From an uncultured Clostridia bacterium (lineage in GTDB: Bacteria; Bacillota; Clostridia; Oscillospirales; Acutalibacteraceae): 64,000 nucleotides of DNA. Every line of letters begins with the position of its first letter. The stretch's first letter is position 1. This document shows, piece after piece, positions 28,172 to 38,940 of this stretch. The DNA lies in the NCBI GenBank assembly GCA_944385105.1, contig CALWVR010000011.1, positions 124,001-188,000 on the forward strand, written 5' to 3'. The notes beneath the pieces were generated by a model. It did no database searches. It had not been told where the DNA came from and saw nothing but the letters and a program-made list of their open reading frames with translations. The position numbers and the translations under genes are program-made.

Positions 28172-31100
28172 TTAGGTTTGGTGATTAATAGATAAGATAT
28201 CATTTAAGTTTTCTATCAAAGATTTTTGACTGTCAATATCAATACTTATGTGAGGGGATTTACCTGAATTAATAGAAATATGCTTGTCTTTCTTACTTAT
28301 AAGTTTTTGAAGTAAGACCTGATCAATATTTTTAGAAAACAATAAAATTTTATCTCTTTGCTGTCTTATTTCATTAATGCCCAATGATGCAGCACTTGTT
28401 CTAACTAAAGCTATATCAATTAAAGCTTTAACTGAAGTTGGGGGTTCTCCAAACCTATCAATTAGTTCATCTATGACGTCAGTAGAGTCCTCGTAGCTTC
28501 GAATGCTCGATATTCTTCTATAGATATCTAGACGCTGATTAACATTTTTTATATAGTTTTCGGGAATATTTGCGTTAATTTGGACGTCAATTAAACAATC
28601 GAGTTCGTACCTAGATATATCTTCGCCTTTTTCTTCTTTTACAGATTCGCCAAGCATACGTAGATACATATCGTATCCCACGTCTGCCATATGTCCATGC
28701 TGGTCACCACCTAATATATTTCCGGCACCACGCAATTCAAGATCTCTCATTGCAATTTTGAAACCGGAACCAAATTCAGTGAATTCACGTATAGCCGCAA
28801 GTCTTTTTTGCGAAATATCGCTTAAAATTTTACTTGGCTTATATGTAAAATATGCAAATGCTCGCCTTGAAGAACGTCCAACACGTCCTCTTATTTGATG
28901 CAGCTGCGAAAGTCCAAGATGGTCTGCGTTTTCAATTATTAAGGTGTTTACGTTTGGTATATCAACGCCTGTCTCAATTATAGTTGTACAAACAAGCACA
29001 TCTATTTCTTGACTAATCACCTTTGCCCATACGTCAGAAAGTTCTTTTTCAGACATTTTACCATGCGCATATCCAACTTTAGCTTCAGGAATAAATGCTT
29101 GTATTTTTGCAGCAGTTTGAGAGATGGTACCTACATTATTGTGCATATAGTATACCTGTCCCCCACGCCTAAGTTCTCTTCTAATAGCTTCGTTTATTAT
29201 TACTTGGTCGTGCTCTAATACGTAAGTTTGTACAGGATACCTATTTTGTGGGGCTTCCTCGATTGATGACATATCCCGTATTCCGGACATAGCCATATTT
29301 AATGTCCTTGGAATAGGAGTAGCCGAAAGAGTTAAAACGTCGACATTTTTAACTACATTTTTAAAATTTTCCTTTTGAGCAACACCAAATCTTTGTTCTT
29401 CATCAATTATAACTAGTCCTAGATCGTAAAAAGAAACGTTCTTTTGAACAAGCCTGTGGGTACCGACTATTATATCAATTTCTCCACGTTTTAGTCTTTT
29501 TAAAATATCAGACTGCTGTTTAGGAGTCCTAAACCTTGATAGCAACTCAATTCTTATTGGGAAACTTTCAAATCGTTTAAGAATATTTTGAAAGTGTTGC
29601 CAGGCGAGGATGGTAGTTGGGACTAAGATAGCACACTGCTTTGAGTTAGATACGCATTTAAAAGCAGCCCGAAGGGCAACTTCAGTTTTACCAAAACCAA
29701 CGTCTCCACAAAGAAGTCTATCCATAGGAATATCTCTTTGCATGTCGTGTTTTATTTCATCAATGCATTTAAGTTGGTCTATGGTTTCTTCGTATTCGAA
29801 GTGAGACTCAAAGTCGCGTTGCAATTCGTTGTCCTCAGAGAAAGCATAACCTTTAGTTTTCATACGTTCAGAGTATAGTTTTATAAGCTCTTTTGCAATG
29901 TCTTTTGTAGCTTTTTTTACTTTAGCTTTTGACTTTTGCCAGTCGTTCGACCCCAACTTATTTAATTTAATTCGTGAATCAGCTCCGGGGCCAATATATT
30001 TATCCACCATGTCAAGCTGCGTTACAGGAACATATAAAATATCACCCTTAGCGTATGATATCTTTATATAGTCTTTTTTTATGTTTTGTATTTCAATACT
30101 GTGGATACCATTGAATATACCTATGCCATGTAGTGAATGAACGACATAGTCGCCAATATTTAAGTCTGATATACTATAAATACTTTTAGCGCCTTTAATT
30201 TTTCTCTTAGTAGCTTTTTGATTTATGTTTGTATGCGAATGTGTAATGAGAGAAAATTTTATATCAGGGTATTCAAACCCTGCTGATAGGGAACCTGTAG
30301 TTATATATTTTGTACCTTCAGTTGTATTTTCAAGAGTTTCAACGAATTGTAGATTAAAGTTTTTATTTTTTAGGTCTTCAGATAAGGATAAAGCTGCCCT
30401 GTTGGTTCCTGCTAGTATGACCAAAGTAGAAGCATCAGGGACTGAAAGTAAGTCCTCTTGCAAAAGAGATATACTTCCATTCCAAGTAGGCAACTGACGA
30501 GCATTTATTGAGAAATGTTTATGCACGTCAGTAAAGTAATCGTGACCTAAAAACGTATCCATATAGACGGTGTTGTGCTCCGACAATATATTTAATAGAT
30601 AGACCTTATCCTCAAAGAATGTATCAGTCAATGGAGACAAAACGCCGTCTTCCAAATATGAAGTCAGATCTTCGTTCCACTGGAATGACATAGACTTTAA
30701 TCTATCTGCAACCTTAGCTTCTTCAGAGACAAAAAAGATAGTATCACTGTCAAGATAGTCGAATAAAGTATTTTTTTCATAAATTAAACTAATAAATTTA
30801 TCATATGAACCCAAGTATCCAATACTTTCTAGTTGGTTTAATTCTTCTTTTAGTATATCTATAGCTTTTTGATTATATTTTTGACCTTCAAGTTTATCTA
30901 TCATTTTATTTATATCACTAGCTAAACTTTTTTTATCAGGTACGATTATCTCACATGCAGGTGTAATAGTAATTTCGTCAATTTGCTCTTCGCGCCTTTG
31001 CGTTGATATGTCAAAATAAGATATAGAGTCTATTTCGTCTCCCCAGAACTCAAGTCTAATAGGCCTTTTACTATGAGGAGGAAAAAAGTCAACAATTCCA

Positions 31101-31627
31101 CCTCGTATTGAAAATTGCCCTGCACCCTCAACCTGATCGAATCGCTCGTAACCACAATTTAAAAAATTAATATTTAATTTTTCTATTGATATACTTTGAG
31201 AAACTTTCAGTGAAAATGTAATATTTAAAAGGAGACTTTTGGGTATAGTATATTGAAGAGCAGCGTCGATGCAAGTAATTACCACGTCGATATTTTTGTC
31301 TAATATATTCGATAAAGCAAATAGTCGCTTGTGTTCGTATTCCTTAGACTGCCCTGAAATATTATTAAAATTAAAATCTCTGAATGGATATATACATACG
31401 CTAGAACCCATAGCCTTTAAGTCTTCTGCAATCTTTTGTGCACTAGACTCATTTTGTGCTATAAGCAAAGCAGTTCTTTTTGTTTTTCTGCTTATTGTGT
31501 GTATAAAGTGGGCCTTATGTATATCAGAAAGACCATTTATACATATTGTTTTATTTTTTATATATAATTCATTTAGTATATCATTGAAATAGGATGAATT
31601 ATTTAAAATGTTTTCAAAAAAGTTCAT
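28172..31627 (-). CDS. mfd: Transcription-repair coupling factor
   Basis: SF2 translocase that removes stalled RNA polymerase and recruits UvrA. 1151 residues, full length: UvrB-like N-terminal region, the RNA polymerase-interaction domain near 490-560 (GDYVVHSLHGIG), Walker A LLCGDVGFGKTEVA near 650, DEEQRFGV near 750, the TRG motif region and a C-terminal TRCF domain. Starts 12 bp after pth ends, so it is in the pth-mfd-foldase unit typical of Clostridia. Confidence 0.97.
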   Translation of the reverse strand: MNFFENILNNSSYFNDILNELYIKNKTICINGLSDIHKAHFIHTISRKTKRTALLIAQNESSAQKIAEDLKAMGSSVCIYPFRDFNFNNISGQSKEYEHKRLFALSNILDKNIDVVITCIDAALQYTIPKSLLLNITFSLKVSQSISIEKLNINFLNCGYERFDQVEGAGQFSIRGGIVDFFPPHSKRPIRLEFWGDEIDSISYFDISTQRREEQIDEITITPACEIIVPDKKSLASDINKMIDKLEGQKYNQKAIDILKEELNQLESIGYLGSYDKFISLIYEKNTLFDYLDSDTIFFVSEEAKVADRLKSMSFQWNEDLTSYLEDGVLSPLTDTFFEDKVYLLNILSEHNTVYMDTFLGHDYFTDVHKHFSINARQLPTWNGSISLLQEDLLSVPDASTLVILAGTNRAALSLSEDLKNKNFNLQFVETLENTTEGTKYITTGSLSAGFEYPDIKFSLITHSHTNINQKATKRKIKGAKSIYSISDLNIGDYVVHSLHGIGIFNGIHSIEIQNIKKDYIKISYAKGDILYVPVTQLDMVDKYIGPGADSRIKLNKLGSNDWQKSKAKVKKATKDIAKELIKLYSERMKTKGYAFSEDNELQRDFESHFEYEETIDQLKCIDEIKHDMQRDIPMDRLLCGDVGFGKTEVALRAAFKCVSNSKQCAILVPTTILAWQHFQNILKRFESFPIRIELLSRFRTPKQQSDILKRLKRGEIDIIVGTHRLVQKNVSFYDLGLVIIDEEQRFGVAQKENFKNVVKNVDVLTLSATPIPRTLNMAMSGIRDMSSIEEAPQNRYPVQTYVLEHDQVIINEAIRRELRRGGQVYYMHNNVGTISQTAAKIQAFIPEAKVGYAHGKMSEKELSDVWAKVISQEIDVLVCTTIIETGVDIPNVNTLIIENADHLGLSQLHQIRGRVGRSSRRAFAYFTYKPSKILSDISQKRLAAIREFTEFGSGFKIAMRDLELRGAGNILGGDQHGHMADVGYDMYLRMLGESVKEEKGEDISRYELDCLIDVQINANIPENYIKNVNQRLDIYRRISSIRSYEDSTDVIDELIDRFGEPPTSVKALIDIALVRTSAASLGINEIRQQRDKILLFSKNIDQVLLQKLISKKDKHISINSGKSPHISIDIDSQKSLIENLNDILSINHQT

Positions 31628-31639
31628 TTTTATAGCCTC

Positions 31640-32257
31640 TTAGGAATTAAATTTATTCATAGCTTCGTCTGTTTTACCAGATATCATTAATTTTAATGCC
31701 TTGTATGCATTATCACTTGCTATACTTAGCTTTTCAAAGTCACTCTTAGAAAACTCAGAGGTTACCCAAGAAGCTAAGTCATAGCCATGAGTAGGAGCAC
31801 CTACACCTAGTTTTATTCGTGGAAAATTATCAGAGCCAATTGACTCTATTATACTTTTTATACCATTATGTCCACCAGCACTTCCCTTGCGTCTGATTCT
31901 AAGTTTACCGGGTTCAAGAGATATGTCATCGTATATAACTATTACTTTTTCAGGTGGAATTTTATAGAAAGACGTTATCTCTTCTACTGCTGTGCCACTA
32001 AGATTCATAAAAGTTTGAGGTTTTATTAATATAACCCTATGTTCATCGATGTAGGTGTCTACTATTAAGGACTTATATTTTAATCTTTCGATACTTACAC
32101 CTAAGTTTTTTGCAATATAGTCTATAGTTAAAAAACCTGCATTATGTCTTGTGAATTCATACTTAGGTCCCGGGTTTCCAAGACCCGCTATAATAAAGTC
32201 TATATTTCCTTTTCTTTTTAAAGAACCAAATTTTGTTTTATTAAGTAAATTAAACAT
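31640..32257 (-). CDS. pth: Peptidyl-tRNA hydrolase
   Basis: Releases tRNA from dropped-off peptidyl-tRNA. 205 residues from the ATG at 32257 (GGAGAGGAAAA upstream); a long upstream extension lacks a ribosome site. GLGNPGPKYEFTRHNAGF carries the catalytic His, FMNLSGTAV the substrate Asn, and GGHNGIKSI follows. There is an N-terminal extension of about 20 basic residues before the usual start. It is preceded by the prs terminator. Confidence 0.95.
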   Translation of the reverse strand: MFNLLNKTKFGSLKRKGNIDFIIAGLGNPGPKYEFTRHNAGFLTIDYIAKNLGVSIERLKYKSLIVDTYIDEHRVILIKPQTFMNLSGTAVEEITSFYKIPPEKVIVIYDDISLEPGKLRIRRKGSAGGHNGIKSIIESIGSDNFPRIKLGVGAPTHGYDLASWVTSEFSKSDFEKLSIASDNAYKALKLMISGKTDEAMNKFNS

Positions 32258-32285
32258 TTTTCCTCTCCATAATTCAAATCTAATA

Positions 32286-32323
32286 ATAAAAAGAAAAGCA
32301 CTGATAGATTTACTCAGTGCTTT
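32286..32323 (-). terminator. prs terminator
   Basis: On the minus strand AAAGCACTGA pairs with TCAGTGCTTT, followed by TCTTTTTA. It separates prs from pth. Confidence 0.85.
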
Positions 32324-32360
32324 ACTATTCGTATAAGATAATCTAATAATACAGTAAGTT

Positions 32361-33320
32361 TTAATTAAACATAGAAGAAACAGGCATATCTTCGTAGATT
32401 CTTTCGATAGCTTCAGCAAAAAGCGATGCAACAGATAGAATATTAAATTTATCTATGAGTTTATCTTTTGGAATAGGAATAGTGTCTAGTAAATAAATCT
32501 CATTTATAGGACTCTGTTGAATTCTCTCAATAGCTGGACCGGATAGAACTCCATGAGTTGCACATGCAAATACTTGCGTAGCTCCACCTTTCTCAACAAC
32601 AGCCTTAGCAGCATTACATAGAGTACCAGCTGTGTCTATCATATCGTCAACTAAAATGACCTTTTTGCCTTTCACGTCACCAATGATATTCATAACCTCA
32701 GACACATTTGCCCTCTGACGTCGTTTATCAATGATTGCAATAGGTAATGAAAGCCTTGAGGCAAATGTACGAACTCTTGTTACAGAACCCAGATCCGGAG
32801 ACACCACAACGTAATTATCTTTATCATTAGCTATTCTATTTTTTATAAATGAAGCTAAAAGAGGTGCACCTACAAGATGGTCAACAGGTATATTAAAAAA
32901 GCCTTGTATCTGAGGTGCGTGCAGGTCCATTGTTAAAACGCGGTCAGCACCGGCTGTTGTGATAAGATCAGCGACAAGTTTTGCAGAGATTGGATCTCTA
33001 GCTTTTGCCTTTCTATCTTGACGTGCATATCCAAAGTATGGTATAACAGCAGTAATCCTTGCAGCTGAAGCCCTCTTTATGGCATCTATCATAATTAATA
33101 GTTCCATAATATTCTGGTTTACAGGATTGCATGTAGATTGTACTATAAAACAATCAGATCCCCTGACAGATTCGTTTAAAGATACGGAAATTTCTCCGTC
33201 GCTAAATGTTTTAACATCTGCTTTCCCAAGTGGCAAGCGCAGAGCATTAGCAATGTGTTTTGCCACAGTGATATTTGAATTAGCTGTAAATATTTTGATT
33301 CCTTTACCATGAAAGTTCAT
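32361..33320 (-). CDS. prs: Ribose-phosphate pyrophosphokinase
   Basis: Makes PRPP for nucleotides, histidine and tryptophan. 319 residues. FSDGEISV and YARQDRK are ATP-binding elements, and [13 protein letters not shown] is the PRPP loop. GAGGGGAAAAATT precedes the ATG. It starts 24 bp after the glmU stop, the glmU-prs order common in Firmicutes. Confidence 0.97.
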   Translation of the reverse strand: MNFHGKGIKIFTANSNITVAKHIANALRLPLGKADVKTFSDGEISVSLNESVRGSDCFIVQSTCNPVNQNIMELLIMIDAIKRASAARITAVIPYFGYARQDRKAKARDPISAKLVADLITTAGADRVLTMDLHAPQIQGFFNIPVDHLVGAPLLASFIKNRIANDKDNYVVVSPDLGSVTRVRTFASRLSLPIAIIDKRRQRANVSEVMNIIGDVKGKKVILVDDMIDTAGTLCNAAKAVVEKGGATQVFACATHGVLSGPAIERIQQSPINEIYLLDTIPIPKDKLIDKFNILSVASLFAEAIERIYEDMPVSSMFN

Positions 33321-33344
33321 AATTTTTCCCCTCAGTTTTTATTG

Positions 33345-34376
33345 TTAAACGAATTTGTTATTATAAATAACAGAAAAAGGCTTTATGCTCTTATTAGCAA
33401 TGACATTTGAGCTTAGACAATGAATAGAATTTAAGGATACATTATTGTCTACAAAACTGTTATCTATAAAAGTATTTGGGCCAATGATACAATTATGCCC
33501 AATGGAGCTTTTGCCTTTTATTATAGTGTTTGGTAAAATGCATGTACCACTTTCTATATTAACGTCATCAGTTATTATGACACCATCGATACAAGGGATA
33601 TCAACACCATTCTTCATTAGCTTTAATAATACTCTTTGCCTTGCAATGCAATTAAGCTTATTTAATTGGACATAGTCGTTTGCGCCTAAGACAATATCTT
33701 GAGAATCGGCTTTAAACGCATTTACTTTATATCCTCTTGATAAAAGAAGGGATATTGCATCGGGAAGGTAAAATTCCTTTTGAGAGTTGTCGTTTTTGAT
33801 ATCGTATATAACACTTAGAAGAGCTCTTACATTGAACCAATATGCACCGGAATTCACCTCGTTAATTTTTTTAATGCCATCAGTTGCGTCTTTTTGTTCA
33901 ACTATTGCAGCAAGACTTAAAGTTTCATCGTTTCTTAAAATTCTACCATACCCGGTGGGATCAGTCACTCTAGCAGATATAACAGTTGCAGCATTTTCTT
34001 CCTTACGATGTAGTTCTAATGATTCTGATATAGTTTTTTCATCTATAAATGGAGCGTCCCCGTTTAATATTAAAACATCCTTTTCTATGTTTTCACGAAG
34101 GAAGTTATCAGCCATAGTGACAGCGTGGGCCGTTCCAAGGCGCTGCGTTTGAAGAACAGTCTTAAGACTGTAGGGAAGAGTATTGAGATAAGATAATAAA
34201 AGTTCACTTTTATAGCCGGTAACAATACAAGTATTATCAATGTTTAGTTTAGATATAGTTCCCAAAACCCAACCAATCATAGGTTTAAATAATACCTTAG
34301 ATAAAACCTTAGGCTGATTGGATTTCATTCTGGTACCCTCACCAGCTGCGAGAATAATAGAGCAAGCATTAACCAT
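33345..34376 (-). CDS. glmU: GlmU-type UDP-GlcNAc pyrophosphorylase with short C-terminus
   Basis: The N-terminal uridylyltransferase looks intact: LAAGEGTRMKSNQPKVL, QTQRLGTAHAV, LNGDAPF and EVNSGAYWF are present. The protein ends at 343 residues, against about 455 for bifunctional GlmU. The left-handed beta-helix has only about four coils (roughly 255-325) and the region holding the acetyltransferase catalytic residues is absent. The stop is followed by a good prs ribosome site, so this is an evolved short form rather than an obvious recent frameshift. Glucosamine-1-phosphate acetylation must be supplied elsewhere. CGGAGGTCATCC precedes the ATG. Confidence 0.9.
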   Translation of the reverse strand: MVNACSIILAAGEGTRMKSNQPKVLSKVLFKPMIGWVLGTISKLNIDNTCIVTGYKSELLLSYLNTLPYSLKTVLQTQRLGTAHAVTMADNFLRENIEKDVLILNGDAPFIDEKTISESLELHRKEENAATVISARVTDPTGYGRILRNDETLSLAAIVEQKDATDGIKKINEVNSGAYWFNVRALLSVIYDIKNDNSQKEFYLPDAISLLLSRGYKVNAFKADSQDIVLGANDYVQLNKLNCIARQRVLLKLMKNGVDIPCIDGVIITDDVNIESGTCILPNTIIKGKSSIGHNCIIGPNTFIDNSFVDNNVSLNSIHCLSSNVIANKSIKPFSVIYNNKFV

Positions 34377-34640
34377 GGATGACCTCCGAAAAAAATTGTA
34401 AATTACTTGATAAATTGAATATTATAACTAATACTATTATCTCATAAGTAAGAAAATTTTCAAGGGATAAATTATAAATTTATTAAATTATAAGACTAAT
34501 TCGTGCAAGAAAAAATAAAAATTATGTAAAATATTCGACAAAAAACAATAGATTTTTAAATATTGCTTTAGTATGATATATTTAGGGCAATATAAATTTT
34601 TATAAATATTCTATTATTGAATTTTTAGGAGGTTTATTGT

Positions 34641-37268
34641 ATGGGGCAAAAGTATGTATACCTTTTTTCAGAGGGAAATGGCTCGATGAAAGAATTGCTT
34701 GGTGGAAAAGGAGCAAATCTTGCAGAAATGACTTGTCTTGGGATGCCGGTCCCACAAGGATTTACAGTTACAACAGAAGCGTGCACTAAGTACTATGAGG
34801 ATAATAAAACAATTGCACCTGAAATAGAAAAGGAAATCTTTTTAGCACTTTCTAAAATAGAAAGAATGACGGGAAAAGTTTTTGGAGATCAACAAAATCC
34901 ACTTCTAATTTCAGTAAGGTCAGGGGCAAGAGCCTCTATGCCCGGAATGATGGATACTATTTTAAATTTGGGACTTAATGATACAGTTGTCAATGGACTT
35001 GCATCAATAACTAATAATGAAAGATTTGCATATGACTCTTATAGAAGATTTATCCAAATGTTCTCAGATGTAGTTAAAGAGTTGCCAAAGTCAGCCTTTG
35101 AAGCAATATTAGACGATGTTAAAGGACAAAAAGGATATAAACTTGATACCGAACTTACAACAGAAGACTTAAAGGATATAGTTATAAAATTTAAAGGGTA
35201 TTATAAAGAGAAGATGGGTTCAGACTTCCCCGACGATCCTCGTGAACAACTTATGGAAGCTGTAAAGGCCGTCTTTAGGTCCTGGGATAATCAGCGTGCT
35301 AATGTATATAGGAGGATGAATGATATTCCTCATAGCTGGGGAACTGCTGTAAATGTGCAAACGATGGTCTTTGGAAATACAGGAGATAATTCGGGAACAG
35401 GAGTTGCATTTACTAGAAATCCAGCCACAGGTGAGAAAAAGTTATTTGGTGAATTTTTAATGAATGCTCAGGGTGAAGATGTAGTTGCGGGTATTAGGAC
35501 ACCCCAAAGCATAGAAAAATTAAAAGAAATAATGCCAGAGGTATATAAACAATTTGCAAGCATAGCACAAAAGTTAGAAAATCATTATAGAGACATGCAG
35601 GACATGGAGTTCACAATTGAGAACGGTAAGCTTTATATGCTTCAAACGCGTAATGGTAAGAGAACAGCAAGAGCTGCTATTAATATAGCTGTTGATTTAG
35701 TCAATGAGGGAATGATAACTCAAGATGACGCTTTGCTGCGAATAGAGCCAAAGCAGCTTGACTCACTGTTGCATCCTCAATTTGATGGGGAGGCACTAAA
35801 AAAGGTAAAACCAATAGGAAAAGGGTTAGCAGCATCACCAGGCGCTGCATGTGGAAGAGTAGTATTTTCAGCCAGCGATGCAAAGGCATGGAGTGATAAA
35901 GGGGAAAAGGTTGTTTTGGTAAGACTTGAGACGTCACCGGAAGACATAGAAGGAATGGCAGTTTCAGAAGGTATTTTAACTGTTCGTGGTGGAATGACTT
36001 CACATGCAGCCGTAGTGGCAAGAGGCATGGGGGCGTGTTGCGTTTCAGGATGTGGAGACATAAAGATTAACGAGGAGAAAAGAGAGTTCACGTTAGGCGG
36101 TATGACCATAAAGGAAGGGGACTATATTTCCATAGATGGTTCTACAGGGGATATATATGGTGAAAAGTTATCAACAGTTGATGCTGATATAACAGGAAAT
36201 TTTGAAATCATAATGAAGTGGGCAGATACAAGAAGGAAGCTAAAGGTGCGAGCAAATGCAGATACTCCGCAAGACGCAAAAAAAGCAATAGCATTTGGTG
36301 CTGAAGGTATAGGGCTTTGTAGAACGGAACATATGTTCTTTGATAAGAATAGAATAATGGCAATTCGTGAGATGATTGTAGCGCAGACAAAAGAGGGAAG
36401 AGAGAAGGCCTTAAATAAACTATTGCCCTACCAGCAGAGTGACTTTGAGGAAATGTATGAAGCAATAGGCAAAAGACCAATGACAATTAGACTATTAGAT
36501 CCGCCACTACATGAGTTTTTGCCAAAGACACAGGTGGAAATACGAGAGCTTTCAAAGGACCTAGGAATATCACCAGAAGAACTAAGGGCAGTAGTAGTAA
36601 AACTGCATGAATTTAATCCAATGATGGGGCATAGGGGATGTCGACTAGCCGTCTCATATCCGGAAATAGCTAAGATGCAGACAGCAGCAATAATAAATGC
36701 AGCACTGTCGGTTTTAAAAAGACATCCAGAGTATGCAATAGAACCGGAAATTATGATACCTTTAATAAGTGAGGAAAAAGAGTTTATATTTGTTAAAGAC
36801 ATAATAACAAGCACAGCAGACGAAATAATAGCAAATTCAAAGCAAAACATGAGATATACAGTAGGAACAATGATAGAACTTCCAAGAGCTGCAGTAACAG
36901 CAAATAAAATAGCAAAGGAAGCAGACTTCTTTAGCTTTGGAACAAATGATCTTACTCAAATGACCTTTGGTTTTAGTCGTGATGACGCGGGCAAGTTCTT
37001 GGAGTATTATTATGATAAAAATATCTATGAGTTTGATCCGTTTATAAAGCTAGACCAAGAGGGTGTTGGGGACCTTATAAAAATAGGAGTGAATTTAGGC
37101 AGAAGTACACGCCCAGACATAAAGCTGGGAGTTTGTGGAGAGCATGGTGGAGATCCATCATCCGTCGAGTTTTTCAATTTATTAGGGCTTGATTATGTTT
37201 CTTGTTCTCCTTTTAGGGTGCCTGTTGCAAGGCTTGCAGCAGCACAGGCTGCAGTTAAAGACAAATAA
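34641..37268 (+). CDS. ppdK: Pyruvate, phosphate dikinase
   Basis: Interconverts pyruvate, ATP and Pi with PEP, AMP and PPi; common in anaerobes. 875 residues. The ATP-grasp domain begins GGKGANLAEM; the phosphohistidine is His455 in GGMTSHAAV, the same number as in the Clostridium symbiosum enzyme; the PEP domain includes GIGLCRTEHMF, GTNDLTQM and a C-terminal VCGEHGGDPSS with the catalytic Cys. AGGAGG precedes the ATG. It is divergent from glmU and followed by a strong terminator. Confidence 0.97.
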   Translation: MGQKYVYLFSEGNGSMKELLGGKGANLAEMTCLGMPVPQGFTVTTEACTKYYEDNKTIAPEIEKEIFLALSKIERMTGKVFGDQQNPLLISVRSGARASMPGMMDTILNLGLNDTVVNGLASITNNERFAYDSYRRFIQMFSDVVKELPKSAFEAILDDVKGQKGYKLDTELTTEDLKDIVIKFKGYYKEKMGSDFPDDPREQLMEAVKAVFRSWDNQRANVYRRMNDIPHSWGTAVNVQTMVFGNTGDNSGTGVAFTRNPATGEKKLFGEFLMNAQGEDVVAGIRTPQSIEKLKEIMPEVYKQFASIAQKLENHYRDMQDMEFTIENGKLYMLQTRNGKRTARAAINIAVDLVNEGMITQDDALLRIEPKQLDSLLHPQFDGEALKKVKPIGKGLAASPGAACGRVVFSASDAKAWSDKGEKVVLVRLETSPEDIEGMAVSEGILTVRGGMTSHAAVVARGMGACCVSGCGDIKINEEKREFTLGGMTIKEGDYISIDGSTGDIYGEKLSTVDADITGNFEIIMKWADTRRKLKVRANADTPQDAKKAIAFGAEGIGLCRTEHMFFDKNRIMAIREMIVAQTKEGREKALNKLLPYQQSDFEEMYEAIGKRPMTIRLLDPPLHEFLPKTQVEIRELSKDLGISPEELRAVVVKLHEFNPMMGHRGCRLAVSYPEIAKMQTAAIINAALSVLKRHPEYAIEPEIMIPLISEEKEFIFVKDIITSTADEIIANSKQNMRYTVGTMIELPRAAVTANKIAKEADFFSFGTNDLTQMTFGFSRDDAGKFLEYYYDKNIYEFDPFIKLDQEGVGDLIKIGVNLGRSTRPDIKLGVCGEHGGDPSSVEFFNLLGLDYVSCSPFRVPVARLAAAQAAVKDK

Positions 37269-37297
37269 AAAAGATGGCATTTGCCATCTTTTTTTTG
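37267..37297 (+). terminator. ppdK terminator
   Basis: AAAAAGATGGC/GCCATCTTTTT stem with an ATTT loop and T tract, starting at the stop codon. Confidence 0.9.
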
Positions 37298-37304
37298 TCT
37301 TTAA

Positions 37305-37348
37305 ACCCGATTTCATCGGGTAGTCGATATAGCTTTGCTTTATCGACT
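37305..37348. repeat. Two abutting hairpins after ppdK
   Basis: ACCCGA/TCGGGT (37305-37321, 5-nt loop) is directly followed by a 12-bp stem AGTCGATATAGC/GCTTTATCGACT with one mismatch and a TTT loop (37322-37348). They lie outside the terminator. The rest of the convergent ppdK-glyQS gap has no gene. Confidence 0.6.
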
Positions 37349-37468
37349 CTGCAGCCTTCGCCTTTTATAGTCGCGCTTAGTATTAAGAAATATTTATATT
37401 TACCCAATTAATATACCAAGCATTATAAAAGAGAAGAGGCATTAAAAATGCAAGACATAAAGTCGCAC

Positions 37469-38845
37469 TTAAAATTCTAAGCGTTTTTCAATATATTCAC
37501 GCAGCTTTTCTATTTCTATTCTCTCTTGACTCATAGTATCACGGTCGCGTATAGTAACGCAATTATCAGTTTCACTGTCAAAGTCATAAGTTACGCAGAA
37601 AGGTGTACCAATCTCGTCTTGACGACGATACCTCTTACCTATAGAGCCAGAGTCATCATACTCAACCATAAAGTATTTAGAAAGTAGTTCATAAACCTTA
37701 TTAGCACCCTCTGCAAGTTTTTTAGACAAAGGAAATACAGCAGCTTTATAAGGAGCAAGGGCCGGATGAAGCCTTAAAACAACGCGACTGTCTTTTTCAT
37801 TGATAATTTCCTCGTCGTATGCATCGCATAAAAAGGCAAGAGCAACTCTATCAGTCCCCAAAGAAGGTTCGATAACATAGGGGATATAGTGCTCATTAGA
37901 CTCTTGATCAAAGTATTCAAGACTCTTTGATGAATGTTGCTGATGCTGCTTTAAGTCAAAATCAGTGCGATCCGCAATTCCCCAAAGTTCTCCCCAACCG
38001 AATGGAAACAAAAATTCTATGTCAGTGGTACACTTTGAATAGTGTGAAAGCTCTTCTTTAGAGTGGTCTCGCAGCCTAATACTTTCTTCTTTTATTCCAA
38101 GACTTAAAATCCAATTTTTACAAAATTCTTTCCAGTAATTAAACCACTCAAGATCAGTACCAGGTTTACAAAAGAATTCAAGTTCCATTTGTTCAAACTC
38201 TCTAGTTCTAAAAGTAAAATTACCAGGGGTTATTTCGTTTCTAAATGATTTTCCAATTTGTGCAATCCCAAAAGGTATTTTGCGACGAGAGGTTCTTTGA
38301 ACATTTGCAAAGTTTAAGAAGATACCTTGTGCCGTTTCCGGGCGGAGATATATTTCGCTTTTAGCGTCTTCAGTAACCCCTTGAAAGGTTTTAAACATTA
38401 AATTAAATTTGCGTATATCAGTGAAGTTACTAGAGCCGCACTCAGGGCATTTTAAATGATTTTCTTTTATATAGTTTTCCATTTGGTCAAATGTCATGCC
38501 ATCAGCATTTCCACCGGCTTCTTCAATGAGCTTGTCAGCTCTATGACGGGTTTTACAGTCTCGACAGTCCATAAGAGGGTCGGAAAATCCTCCAACGTGT
38601 CCAGAAGCTACCCAGGTTTGAGGGTTCATTAAAATAGCAGAGTCAAGACCAACATTCAATTTACTTTCTTGAATAAATTTGCGTCTCCAGGCATTTTTGA
38701 CATTATTTTTAAATTCAACACCCAATGGACCATAGTCCCAGGTATTTGCAAGCCCACCGTAAATTTCAGAACCTGCATAGACAAATCCCCTATTTTTACA
38801 AAGTGAGACGATTTTTTCCATACTTTTTTCTTGATTTAATAACAT
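37469..38845 (-). CDS. glyQS: Glycyl-tRNA synthetase, single-chain type
   Basis: Class II synthetase, the alpha2 form of Gram-positives, archaea and eukaryotes. 458 residues: motif 1 near the N-terminus ([18 protein letters not shown]), a cysteine zinc-type insertion (CRDC, CPEC), motif 2 in [10 protein letters not shown] and [10 protein letters not shown], motif 3 in [14 protein letters not shown], and a C-terminal anticodon domain. AGTGGAGGTCACAT leads to the ATG. Confidence 0.97.
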   Translation of the reverse strand: MLLNQEKSMEKIVSLCKNRGFVYAGSEIYGGLANTWDYGPLGVEFKNNVKNAWRRKFIQESKLNVGLDSAILMNPQTWVASGHVGGFSDPLMDCRDCKTRHRADKLIEEAGGNADGMTFDQMENYIKENHLKCPECGSSNFTDIRKFNLMFKTFQGVTEDAKSEIYLRPETAQGIFLNFANVQRTSRRKIPFGIAQIGKSFRNEITPGNFTFRTREFEQMELEFFCKPGTDLEWFNYWKEFCKNWILSLGIKEESIRLRDHSKEELSHYSKCTTDIEFLFPFGWGELWGIADRTDFDLKQHQQHSSKSLEYFDQESNEHYIPYVIEPSLGTDRVALAFLCDAYDEEIINEKDSRVVLRLHPALAPYKAAVFPLSKKLAEGANKVYELLSKYFMVEYDDSGSIGKRYRRQDEIGTPFCVTYDFDSETDNCVTIRDRDTMSQERIEIEKLREYIEKRLEF

Positions 38846-38940
38846 ATGTGACCTCCACTTTTCATAAGTTTACCTAGATTAATAGTAAAATACAAAAGAA
38901 TGGATGTCAATCTAAGAATTTTATAATAGCTGTAATTGGC

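Noticed and set aside
35701..36850. Several minus-strand frames of 90-140 codons
   Set aside because: All within ppdK and antisense to conserved catalytic blocks.
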